DNA from: Vibrio sp. 99-70-13A1 | Lineage (GTDB): Bacteria; Pseudomonadota; Gammaproteobacteria; Enterobacterales; Vibrionaceae | Direction: 5' to 3' | DNA: 40,448 bases | Assembly (NCBI RefSeq): GCF_013114625.1 | Contig: NZ_VTXD01000040.1 | Span: 1 to 40,448 of the forward strand | In this document: positions 32,781 to 40,448 of the stretch, piece by piece | Layout of the letters: every line of letters begins with the position of its first letter | How positions within the stretch are numbered: position 1 is the first letter of the stretch | Translations under genes and position numbers: made by a program | Notes under the pieces: generated by a model | Told to the model about the DNA's origin: nothing | What the model saw: only the letters and a program-made list of their open reading frames with translations | Database searches by the model: none

Positions 32781-35639
32781 TTATGCGTACTTACGCACTT
32801 CGCCTTCACCGTCAATGTTCGACACACAGCGACCACAAATTTTCTCGTGACCTTCAATTGTGCCTACATCTGGAGTATGGTGCCAGCAACGATCACACTT
32901 CTCAGCTTCAGTAGCTGCAACTTCAACGTACAGACCTTCAACATCTGTCGCTTGAGCTGTATCAGACTTATCGCTAAGTGGCTTAATAACAGCAGCAGAA
33001 GTGATAAGTACGAAACGTAGCTCATCTTCTAGCTTGTTGATTTTAGCCGCTAGTGCGTCGTCAGCGTATAGAGTAACTTCAGCCTGTAATGCACCACCGA
33101 TTGTTTTCTCTTTACGTGCATCCTCAAGAAGCTTGTTCACCGCCCCACGAACTGACTGGATTTCAGTCCAGAATTCGTTGCTTAGCTCTTCGTCGTCAGC
33201 AAGACCAAACAGGCCTTCGAACCACTCGCCTGTGAATACGAACGTGTCACGTTCGCCTGGCATCTCGTTCCAGATTTCATCTGCAGTGAATGACATGATA
33301 GGTGCCATCCAACGAACTAGCGCTTCTACGATGTAGTAAAGCGCAGTTTGACAGCTACGTTGAGCATGGCTGCCCTGCTTTGCTGTGTACTGACGGTCTT
33401 TAATTACGTCTAGGTAGAAAGAACCCATTTCGATAGAACAGAACTGCATTAGACGCTGAGTCACACCGTGAGTGTTGTACTCGCCGTATGCTTTAACGAT
33501 CTCTTCTTGTGCAGCTTGAGCACGGCCAACAGCCCAACGGTCAAGTGCGACCATTTCTTCAGCAGGAACTAGGTCAGTTTCAGGGTTGAAACCGTTCAAG
33601 TTCGCTAGGAAGAAACGAGCTGTGTTACGAATACGACGGTAAGCATCAGCAGAACGCTTAAGGATCTCATCAGAAACCGCAACTTCGTTAGTGTAATCCG
33701 TAGAAGCAACCCATAGACGTAGAATATCTGCGCCTAGCTTGTTGGTTACATCTTTAGGAGCAACAACATTACCGATAGATTTAGACATCTTACGGCCGTT
33801 ACCATCAACCACGAAACCGTGCGTTAGCACTTGCTTGTATGGTGCTTCGTCTTTCATCGCGATAGATGAAATCAAAGAGGACTGGAACCAGCCACGGTGT
33901 TGATCTGAACCTTCAAGGTAAAGATCAGCACTGTGCGTTCTTTCTTCATTCGGGAAGTTGTACTCTTCACGTGAATCTACAACAGAGAAGTGCGTTACAC
34001 CTGAATCAAACCATACGTCTAGCGTATCAAGTACTTTCTCGTACTTGTCAGCGTCTTCAGCACCCATCAGTTCAGCAGAATCTACATCCCACCAAGCTTG
34101 AATGCCTTTTTCTTCCACAAGCTTCGCTACTTTTTCAATAAGAGCTGGGCTATCTGGGTGAAGTTCTGATGTTTCTTTATGAACGAACAGAGCAATTGGC
34201 ACACCCCAAGTACGTTGACGAGAGATACACCACTCAGGGCGACCTTCGATCATACCTTCGATACGGCTTTGACCCCATTCCGGCATCCACTCAACATTCT
34301 TCGTTGACTCCAGTGCTTTTGCACGTAGACCTGCTTGATCCATAGATATGAACCATTGCGGTGTTGCACGGAAGATAATTGGAGTTTTGTGTCTCCAACA
34401 ATGTGGGTAGCTGTGCTCGTAAGCGTGGTGATGCAGAAGTGCACCTTTCTCTTTTAGAACGTCTAAAACAGAATCGTTAGCTTTAAATACATGCTGACCA
34501 GCAAATAGCTCAGTATCTGGCAAATAAACGCCATTTGAACCAACTGGGTTAGCAATTTCTAGGTTGTACTTCTTACCAACCACGAAATCCTCTTGACCGT
34601 GGCCAGGAGCAGTGTGAACAACACCAGTACCTGAGTCAGTTGTAACGTGATCGCCAAGAACAGCAGGAACAGTAAAGTCGTAGAACGGGTGGTTGAACTG
34701 AGAAAGTTCAAGCTCAGCACCAGTTGCAAAACCAAGGTTATGGAAACGCTCGATACCCGCACGATCCATTACGTCTTTTGCTAGTTCAGAAGCAACAACG
34801 ATACGTTGAGCTGGCTGTTCACCATTCTCTTCAACTTGGATAAGCACGTATTCAAGATCATCACGTAAACATACTGCGCGGTTAGCAGGCAGAGTCCATG
34901 GTGTGGTAGTCCAGATAACGATAGAGATTTCGCCTTGACCAGCGTGGCCTTCCGCTAGAGTAAATTTCTCTAGTAAAGCCGCTTCGTCAGCTGCAGAAAA
35001 TTTCACATCGATAGATGGAGAAACTTTATCTTTGTATTCAACTTCAGCTTCAGCCAGAGCAGAACCACAGTCAGTACACCAGTGAACAGGTTTGAAACCT
35101 TTAAGTAGGTGACCTTTGTCTGCGATTTTACCTAGAGAACGAATGATGTTCGCTTCAGTGCCGAAATCCATAGTGCGGTAAGGTTTATCCCATTCGCCCA
35201 TGATACCCAGACGTTTGAAGCTCTCTTTCTGACCTTCAACTTGGCCCGCAGCGTACTTACGACATTCTTCACGGAATTCAGCAGCAGAGATCTTCTGACC
35301 AGGCTTACCTTTCTTCTTCTCAACCATTAATTCAATTGGAAGACCGTGACAGTCCCAACCAGGAATGTACGGTGCATCAAAACCAGAAAGGGTCTTAGAT
35401 TTAATAATAATGTCTTTAAGAATCTTGTTCAGCGCGTGACCAATATGAATATCGCCATTCGCGTATGGAGGGCCATCATGTAGTACGAAAGACTTTTTAC
35501 CTTTCTTTGCTTTACGGATCTCACCGTAAAGATCTTCTTTATACCAACGTTTAAGCATTTCTGGCTCACGATTAGCCAGGTTGCCGCGCATTGGAAACCC
35601 TGTTTCAGGTAAGTTCAGGGTATCTTTATAATCACTCAT
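32781..35639 (-). CDS. ileS: Isoleucyl-tRNA synthetase IleS
   Basis: Class I aminoacyl-tRNA synthetase charging tRNA-Ile, with an editing domain that removes mischarged valine. The 952-residue product (E. coli 938) has the HIGH motif in PYANGDIHIGHALNKIL near residue 58-74, the CP1 editing domain (about 190-400), the KMSKS motif in GNGRKMSKSIGN, an anticodon-binding domain, and a C-terminal zinc finger with CDRCWHHTPDVG and CGRCVSN. Strong codon bias suggests high expression. It lies between ribF and lspA as in E. coli. Confidence 0.98.
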   Translation of the reverse strand: MSDYKDTLNLPETGFPMRGNLANREPEMLKRWYKEDLYGEIRKAKKGKKSFVLHDGPPYANGDIHIGHALNKILKDIIIKSKTLSGFDAPYIPGWDCHGLPIELMVEKKKGKPGQKISAAEFREECRKYAAGQVEGQKESFKRLGIMGEWDKPYRTMDFGTEANIIRSLGKIADKGHLLKGFKPVHWCTDCGSALAEAEVEYKDKVSPSIDVKFSAADEAALLEKFTLAEGHAGQGEISIVIWTTTPWTLPANRAVCLRDDLEYVLIQVEENGEQPAQRIVVASELAKDVMDRAGIERFHNLGFATGAELELSQFNHPFYDFTVPAVLGDHVTTDSGTGVVHTAPGHGQEDFVVGKKYNLEIANPVGSNGVYLPDTELFAGQHVFKANDSVLDVLKEKGALLHHHAYEHSYPHCWRHKTPIIFRATPQWFISMDQAGLRAKALESTKNVEWMPEWGQSRIEGMIEGRPEWCISRQRTWGVPIALFVHKETSELHPDSPALIEKVAKLVEEKGIQAWWDVDSAELMGAEDADKYEKVLDTLDVWFDSGVTHFSVVDSREEYNFPNEERTHSADLYLEGSDQHRGWFQSSLISSIAMKDEAPYKQVLTHGFVVDGNGRKMSKSIGNVVAPKDVTNKLGADILRLWVASTDYTNEVAVSDEILKRSADAYRRIRNTARFFLANLNGFNPETDLVPAEEMVALDRWAVGRAQAAQEEIVKAYGEYNTHGVTQRLMQFCSIEMGSFYLDVIKDRQYTAKQGSHAQRSCQTALYYIVEALVRWMAPIMSFTADEIWNEMPGERDTFVFTGEWFEGLFGLADDEELSNEFWTEIQSVRGAVNKLLEDARKEKTIGGALQAEVTLYADDALAAKINKLEDELRFVLITSAAVIKPLSDKSDTAQATDVEGLYVEVAATEAEKCDRCWHHTPDVGTIEGHEKICGRCVSNIDGEGEVRKYA

Positions 35640-35708
35640 CGATTCTTAATTCCGTCATATTGGGCGAGGTTAGACATTATTTTAACCAGTGGAATCATCC
35701 GGTTAATT

Positions 35709-36638
35709 CTATAGCTGAAGCAGCAACACCCTTGCAGCTTCAGCATCTAATTCTATTTGATTTTTAAGTGCGTCAAACGATTCAAATTTCTTTTCATTAC
35801 GCAGTTTATGTAAAAGTACTACTTCTAACTGTTTACCATATAAATTAGCTTTAAAGTCAAAAAAGTGTACTTCTAGTTGTTGCCTAATTCCATCAACGGT
35901 TGGTCTTTGACCTATATTAGCCACTCCACCGACGGTCACCCCATCAAGGTCGAGAACTTTCACAACATAGACTCCAGATACAGGAGAGACACAGCGTTTA
36001 AGAGGAATATTAGCAGTAGGAAAACCTATCGTTCTTCCTAATTTACGACCATGAGAAACGCGACCACTGATACTGTAATCACGCCCTAGCATCGTTGCAC
36101 TATTTGCAAAATCATCTGCAGCCAATGCATTTCGTATTTCCGTGCTACTCACGCGGCGTTTATCTAAACAATAGCTCTGGGTGCTCACCACCTCAAAACC
36201 ATATTTTTCACCCGCTTGCTTTAACATAGCGAAATTACCAGTACGACCTTTACCAAAGCAGAAGTCATCACCAACAACTAAAAATTTAACGCCAAGCTTA
36301 TCGACAAGCAATTCTTTAATAAATGCTTCGGCAGATAAACTCGAAAAATACTGATTGAAATTCACACACAGCAATCGATTAATATCAAGTTTACTGAGCT
36401 GAACAAACTTATCTCGCAAGCGAGTCAGGCGCGCCGGCGCTTTATCCCTAGCAAAAAACTCCATAGGTTGCGGTTCAAATGTCATGACAACAGAAGGTAA
36501 CGCTAACAAGTCAGCTTGACGCGATACTTGTTGTAAAACTTCCTGATGCCCTAAATGAACACCATCAAAGTTACCTATGGTTAATACACAGCCATTATGC
36601 TGCGCTTTAATATTGTGAATGCCTCGGATAAGTTCCAT
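35709..36638 (-). CDS. ribF: Bifunctional riboflavin kinase / FAD synthetase RibF
   Basis: RibF makes FMN and FAD from riboflavin. The 309-residue product has an N-terminal nucleotidyltransferase domain (about 1-180) with GNFDGVHLGHQEVL and RVSSTEIRNAL, and a C-terminal flavokinase domain (about 185-305) with GRTIGFPTANI. Length is close to E. coli RibF (313). It lies 71 bp downstream of murJ and 69 bp upstream of ileS, matching the usual gene order. Confidence 0.97.
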   Translation of the reverse strand: MELIRGIHNIKAQHNGCVLTIGNFDGVHLGHQEVLQQVSRQADLLALPSVVMTFEPQPMEFFARDKAPARLTRLRDKFVQLSKLDINRLLCVNFNQYFSSLSAEAFIKELLVDKLGVKFLVVGDDFCFGKGRTGNFAMLKQAGEKYGFEVVSTQSYCLDKRRVSSTEIRNALAADDFANSATMLGRDYSISGRVSHGRKLGRTIGFPTANIPLKRCVSPVSGVYVVKVLDLDGVTVGGVANIGQRPTVDGIRQQLEVHFFDFKANLYGKQLEVVLLHKLRNEKKFESFDALKNQIELDAEAARVLLLQL

Positions 36639-36709
36639 TATAACCAGCTAAAACCTGTAATTTTGCATCATTTATTGTGTGAAACCGACGGATTATATAC
36701 TAATCAGCA

Positions 36710-38272
36710 TTAATCTGTCGCGGCTTTTAAATGTTTTACTCGGACGCCTAAAGCAAGCACTGAAGCGATATAAGCAACCGCACCAAAACCTATTAATGCC
36801 GCTAACATAAATGCTCTATCAGCGAAGGTCCAAGATAACCACTGCTGAGAGCTTTCTAGCTGCCATAAAATTGCCGAGACCATGACACCACCCGCTAACA
36901 CCAATTTTGCACTGAAGATTAAAGTCGTCTTAGTTAGCTGATACACACCCGCTCGATGTAAGCCTCGGTAAAGTAATGCCATATTCACGAATGCGGAAAG
37001 TGCCGTGGCAATGGCTAACCCTACATATCCATAGAAATAAGCAAAGATAGCGTTGAACACCATATTAGTCGTCATGGCGATAATGCCGTATTTCACTGGC
37101 GTTTTTGTATCTTGTCGTGAGTAATATCCGGGAGCTAAAACCTTAATCAACATAAAGTTCAGCAGCCCCGAAGCATAAGCGACAAGAGACATTGAAGCTT
37201 GGTCTACGTCATGAGGTGTAAATTCTCCGCGCATGAATAAAACCATCAACATTGGTTTAGCTAAAACAATCAGCCCCAACATTGCTGGAATGCCTAATAG
37301 AAGAACCATGCGAATGCCCCAATCCATAGTATGAGCAAAACCTTCGCCTTCGGCATCTACGTGTTTACGGGATAGAGCAGGAAGAATCACGGTCGCAATA
37401 GCAATCCCAAACAAACCGAGTGGGAATTCTAGTAATCTATCTGAATAATAAAGCCAACTAATAGAGCCAGTGGCTAAGAAGCTCGCGATAAAGGTATCAA
37501 ACAACAGATTAATTTGACTGACAGATACACCAAATAGCGCGGGGATCATTAACGTGCGGATCTTTACAACACCCGGGTCTCGCCATCCCCATTTAGGTTT
37601 AACCAATACTCCAGCTTTGATAAGAAAGGGCATTTGAAAAAGAAACTGTACTAAGCCACCTAAAAATACACCGATCGCTAAGCCAATTTCAGGCTGAGCA
37701 AGATTAGGAGAGATAAACCACGCACTGCCGATAATCATCACATTCAAAAAAACAGGGGTAAATGATGAAACAGCAAATTTACCTAGGGTATTAAGAATGG
37801 CTCCAGATAAAGCAACAAAAGTGATAAACCATAAATAAGGAAAAGTAATTTTGAGCATAAAGCTCGCCAATTCAAACTTAGGTGCTGACGGTCCATCATT
37901 AAGCCAATCAATAAACCACCCAGCCCCGAACATGGCCGTTATAACCCCAGATCCCAAAACACCAGCAATGGTCACAATGGAAACTAATACACCTAAGGTA
38001 CCTGACACTTTAGCAATCAAGTCACGGGTTTTGTCTTTGTCACCTTTTGCATGATATTCAGTTAATACAGGTACAAAAGCTTGAGAGAATGCCCCTTCGG
38101 CAAATAATCGGCGCAAAAAATTGGGAATTTTATTTGCGAAGAAAAAGACATCGGCACTTGCTCCAGCCCCCATTAAATTGGCGACGACAACATCTCGTAC
38201 AAGCCCTAACACTCGGGAAACAAACGTCATTGCACTGACGATCATGCCTGACTTTAACAGTCGTTTACTCAC
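36710..38272 (-). CDS. murJ: Lipid II flippase MurJ (MviN)
   Basis: MurJ flips the peptidoglycan precursor lipid II across the inner membrane. It is a MOP-superfamily protein with 14 predicted membrane segments; conserved blocks include SRVLGLVRDVVVANLMGAG, NKIPNFLRRLFAEGAFSQAFVPV and SDRLLEFPLGLFGIAIATV. The start is put at GTG 38272 (520 residues, VSKRLLKSGMIVSAMTF), which follows AGAGG by about 5 nt and fits the family; an ATG at 38308 would add 12 residues. It heads the murJ-ribF-ileS-lspA-fkpB-ispH series and is divergent from rpsT. Confidence 0.96.
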   Translation of the reverse strand: MSKRLLKSGMIVSAMTFVSRVLGLVRDVVVANLMGAGASADVFFFANKIPNFLRRLFAEGAFSQAFVPVLTEYHAKGDKDKTRDLIAKVSGTLGVLVSIVTIAGVLGSGVITAMFGAGWFIDWLNDGPSAPKFELASFMLKITFPYLWFITFVALSGAILNTLGKFAVSSFTPVFLNVMIIGSAWFISPNLAQPEIGLAIGVFLGGLVQFLFQMPFLIKAGVLVKPKWGWRDPGVVKIRTLMIPALFGVSVSQINLLFDTFIASFLATGSISWLYYSDRLLEFPLGLFGIAIATVILPALSRKHVDAEGEGFAHTMDWGIRMVLLLGIPAMLGLIVLAKPMLMVLFMRGEFTPHDVDQASMSLVAYASGLLNFMLIKVLAPGYYSRQDTKTPVKYGIIAMTTNMVFNAIFAYFYGYVGLAIATALSAFVNMALLYRGLHRAGVYQLTKTTLIFSAKLVLAGGVMVSAILWQLESSQQWLSWTFADRAFMLAALIGFGAVAYIASVLALGVRVKHLKAATD

Positions 38273-38447
38273 AAAAACCTCTGACACTGGTTGATTACTT
38301 TTAGGCAAGGATAAATACTATCCTATTCTTGAAGGTATATTTATTAGCATTGGTCTACAAATGCTGTTAGAATCCCCGCCATCTTAACCGCGATGACTCT
38401 TCCAATCCAAATATTGTTTGGCTTAGCTGGGTTTTTGCACAAATCAT

Positions 38448-38476
38448 TTGACAATTAAGTGCTAGTGAGGGATAGT
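38448..38476 (+). promoter_or_regulatory. rpsT promoter inside an inverted repeat
   Basis: TTGACA (38448-38453, perfect -35), 17-bp spacer, GATAGT (38471-38476). The bases after the -10 are CCTCGCCC, a GC-rich discriminator typical of ppGpp-controlled ribosomal promoters. The -35 overlaps the left arm of a dyad (38449-38456 with 38488-38495) whose centre is at the -10. Confidence 0.85.
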
Positions 38477-38523
38477 CCTCGCCCTTAAATTGTCACCGAA
38501 CTAAGTTTTTGGGAGTTAGACCC

Positions 38524-38784
38524 TTGGCAAACAGTAAATCTGCTAAGAAGCGCGCTATCCAAGCTGAGAAACGTCGCCAGCACAATGCTAGTCGTCGTTC
38601 TATGATGCGCACTTACATGAAAAAAACTATTGCAGCTATTGAAGCTGGCAATAAAGAAGCTGCAACTGCAGCTCTTGTAGAAGTTACACCACTTCTAGAC
38701 CGTATGGCGGTTAAAGGCCTTATTCATAAGAATAAAGCTGCTCGTCATAAGTCTCGTTTCGCTGCTGCAATCAAAGCTCTTTAA
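38524..38784 (+). CDS. rpsT: 30S ribosomal protein S20
   Basis: S20 is a small basic protein binding 16S rRNA (product 86 residues, E. coli 87). The true start is TTG 38524, giving ANSKSAKKRAIQAEKRRQ after the initiator, exactly in register with known S20; an ORF from ATG 38509 would add five residues that include the ribosome binding site GGGAG (38510-38514). The rare UUG start is also found in E. coli rpsT, where it is part of autogenous translational control. It has its own promoter and terminator. Confidence 0.98.
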   Translation: MANSKSAKKRAIQAEKRRQHNASRRSMMRTYMKKTIAAIEAGNKEAATAALVEVTPLLDRMAVKGLIHKNKAARHKSRFAAAIKAL

Positions 38785-38811
38785 TTAGAACTGCGATTAC
38801 AACGCTTAACG

Positions 38812-38838
38812 AAAAAACCGGCCTTGGCCGGTTTTTTT
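38812..38838 (+). terminator. Rho-independent terminator after rpsT
   Basis: AAAAAACCGGCC (38812-38823) pairs with GGCCGGTTTTTT (38826-38837) and continues with T's. Very strong GC core. Confidence 0.95.
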
Positions 38839-38996
38839 ATATCTAAAATTTGAGCATGTCGCTTTTACCACCAGCCCTAAGCCATTAATTAGCACTTAAA
38901 GCTTACTTCTATTTTTCTAATAGAGCCTGATACAAATTTTGACCTTCAGCTTCTACACTTCAGGACTCGATACTTAGTTTTTATTTACAGCTCGTT

Positions 38997-39290
38997 TTAC
39001 TCACAGTAGATGCTGTGTAGAAGTTCAATCATCGCCTTCACTTCACTACTACTCAATGTGTAATAAACAGTTTGTGCTTCTTTACGCGTTTGGACTAAAC
39101 CATCTCGACGTAACCACGCTAAGTGTTGAGATAGCGCAGATTGACTTAATTCCAGCATTCCACACAGTTCACCAACAGATAGTTCAGAGTTGTGCAGTAA
39201 ACATAAAATTTGTAAACGTCGCTCATTAGCCATCGCTTTTAACAAAATCACCGCTTGGGATGAGTTTTGTTCCATATCTTTCAAGTTCAT
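38997..39290 (-). CDS. hlyU: HlyU, ArsR/SmtB-family virulence gene activator
   Basis: HlyU is a winged-helix dimer that, in V. cholerae and V. vulnificus, activates haemolysin or RTX toxin genes by displacing H-NS. The 97-residue product has the HTH LSQSALSQHLAWLRRDGLV (about 48-66) and KEAQTVYYTLS wing, nearly as in known HlyU. C30 and C96 match the redox-responsive Cys pair described for HlyU; an additional C43 is present. Metal-site residues of ArsR sensors are absent. Start: ATG 39290 has AGGAG 7 nt upstream; an in-frame TTG at 39308 is less likely. In V. cholerae it also lies near rpsT and nhaR. Confidence 0.94.
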   Translation of the reverse strand: MNLKDMEQNSSQAVILLKAMANERRLQILCLLHNSELSVGELCGMLELSQSALSQHLAWLRRDGLVQTRKEAQTVYYTLSSSEVKAMIELLHSIYCE

Positions 39291-39421
39291 AAGCCGACTC
39301 CTATACAACTTCTGACATTAATAACCAGAAAATTCGATGTTACTAATACTATTTACTATCAATATACTTGGGATAATAATCCAAATTGATGTATTTCCAA
39401 ACTATTCATTTATAGATGAGG

Positions 39422-40312
39422 TTATTCAAACAATTTACTGAAATCGGCATCACATACATTTTTAACTGCCGGGTGCTGAATCATTCTTTCAGCAAATATG
39501 ACGTAGTACTCTTCTTTAAATTCTTCGATATTTCCAAGTAGCTGTAAAGAGATGTCTTCTTCAAGCTCTGATATATAAACCGTTGGCGCTAATAAGATCA
39601 CATCTGGATGATAACGAGCAAAGGCTTTCATTAATGCCACATCATCAAACTCACCAAGAATATCTGGCTTTAGTCCTTGCCTATCAAACCACTGTAAGAC
39701 TTTTCTGCCCATTGATGTTCGACTTCCAGGAATGAGTAATTTCTTTTGTTCTAATACAGCTGGGAAGCTAACCCCTTCGATATCACCAGAACAGAAAAAG
39801 CTCATACCGCTTTCACCTAGTTTTTTACTGAATAGCCCAGGACTCTTCCCTGAATCAACAGGACAGTCAGATAAAATCATATCTAACTTATGTTGTGATA
39901 ACTGTTCAAGTAACAACTCATGAGTAGACTCAAAACAACGTAAATGGATTCGGCTGTCATCAGGGATGGTGGTCATTAATATTTTACTTACAAACCTTTT
40001 AGACAAAGCATCTGCGACACCGACATCAAATAAAATATTGGAATGCTGACTATAGTTAACGATATCAAGCATCTCGTAGCTTAAGCCAAACATACGATCT
40101 GCATATTTAAAAACTAGCTGACCGAGCTCTGTGGGTTCAACACTCCGACCATTACGCTTCGTTAATTTGCCATCCATTCTTTCTTCAAGCGCTTTAATCT
40201 GACCAGTTACTGTTTGAGGTGTTAAAAACAATGCTTCAGCAGCTTTAGTAACAGACCCTTGCTTGCAGACCATCCAAAAATAGTAAAGGTGGTTATAATT
40301 TAGGTGCGACAT
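39422..40312 (-). CDS. nhaR: LysR-type regulator NhaR (sodium-responsive)
   Basis: NhaR activates nhaA (Na+/H+ antiporter) and other genes in response to sodium. The 296-residue product has an N-terminal LysR winged HTH (about 5-62; NHLYYFWMVCKQGSVTKAAE) and a LysR substrate-binding domain. Segments such as DIVNY-x-x-x-SN-x-LFDVGVADALSKR, LRCFESTHE and LSDCPVDS match E. coli NhaR closely. nhaA is not in the window. The ATG has only a weak ribosome binding site; a 9-codon ORF with a good one overlaps its start (40300-40329). hlyU follows 131 bp downstream on the same strand. Confidence 0.95.
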   Translation of the reverse strand: MSHLNYNHLYYFWMVCKQGSVTKAAEALFLTPQTVTGQIKALEERMDGKLTKRNGRSVEPTELGQLVFKYADRMFGLSYEMLDIVNYSQHSNILFDVGVADALSKRFVSKILMTTIPDDSRIHLRCFESTHELLLEQLSQHKLDMILSDCPVDSGKSPGLFSKKLGESGMSFFCSGDIEGVSFPAVLEQKKLLIPGSRTSMGRKVLQWFDRQGLKPDILGEFDDVALMKAFARYHPDVILLAPTVYISELEEDISLQLLGNIEEFKEEYYVIFAERMIQHPAVKNVCDADFSKLFE

Positions 40313-40329
40313 AGAGACTCAGTTTTCAT
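40300..40329 (-). CDS. Possible 9-codon upstream ORF overlapping the nhaR start
   Basis: Minus strand: GAGGTG (40336-40341), 6-nt spacer, ATG at 40327-40329, coding MKTESLCRT and stopping at TAA 40300-40302, which is inside nhaR in another frame. The nhaR ATG (40310-40312) lies within it. Such overlap could couple nhaR translation to the short ORF. It may also be chance. Confidence 0.4.
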   Translation of the reverse strand: MKTESLCRT

Positions 40330-40448
40330 GGGATTCACCTCTATTTATATCAAATATGACACGCCCCCTCAAACAGTTCGTAAAAACCTACAAAAATGAA
40401 CATTAACGATAGTTTTTCCTACATATCTATTTTCACATTGTCATATTT

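Overview
This window is a conserved chromosomal segment of a Vibrionaceae gammaproteobacterium, most likely a Vibrio. Grounds: an HlyU regulator; the gene order pheA / GGDEF-EAL / yjjX / trpR / slt, which I recall from the Vibrio cholerae chromosome; Vibrio-like protein sequences; and moderate AT richness. I see no insertion sequence, prophage, CRISPR array, tRNA or integron. Almost every gene belongs to a well known core family; the interest lies mainly in the DNA between genes.

Layout. 1-515 holds the promoter and leader of an rRNA operon running left out of the window. 516-4942 (minus) is rluD-pgeF-clpB, with a sigma32-like promoter before clpB. 4943-9647 (plus) holds bamD (behind a sigmaE-like promoter), an MltF-type lytic transglycosylase, raiA (behind a CRP site) and pheA (behind a leader-peptide attenuator). 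9947-12858 (plus) holds an MbaA-like GGDEF-EAL protein and yjjX. 13015-15546 (minus) is trpR and slt. 15847-19046 (plus) is ettA, a PilZ protein and an M23 endopeptidase followed by a decaying 25-bp tandem repeat. 19208-22760 (minus) is aroF-tyrA, with TyrR boxes, and nagZ. 22861-24942 (plus) is anmK-murQ. 25077-25421 (minus) is a small lipoprotein. 25824-30337 (plus) is a CstA-family transporter followed by a BtsS/BtsR-type two-component system. 30445-38272 (minus) is murJ-ribF-ileS-lspA-fkpB-ispH. rpsT (plus) diverges from it, and hlyU and nhaR (minus) close the window.

Functional themes. Aromatic amino acid control is represented by pheA with its attenuator, aroF-tyrA with TyrR boxes, and trpR. 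Cell wall turnover and recycling is represented by two SLT transglycosylases, an M23 endopeptidase, nagZ, anmK, murQ and murJ. Cyclic-di-GMP signalling is represented by the GGDEF-EAL protein and the PilZ protein. Ribosome function is represented by raiA, ettA, rluD, rpsT and an rRNA promoter.

Most notable observations: (1) seven direct repeats of ACC[AG]CT[CT]A at 19-21 bp steps directly upstream of the CstA-family transporter gene, matching the motif known for E. coli BtsR, with btsSR-like genes just downstream; (2) between transporter and kinase, a possible pseudoknotted leader that would hide the ribosome binding site of a 19-codon Phe-rich ORF, followed by a perfect 20-bp inverted repeat; (3) an MbaA-like gene without nspS next to it; (4) the rpsT promoter embedded in an inverted repeat; (5) a well-placed 9-codon upstream ORF overlapping the nhaR start. 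No search could be run, so identities rest on recognised motifs, lengths and gene order.
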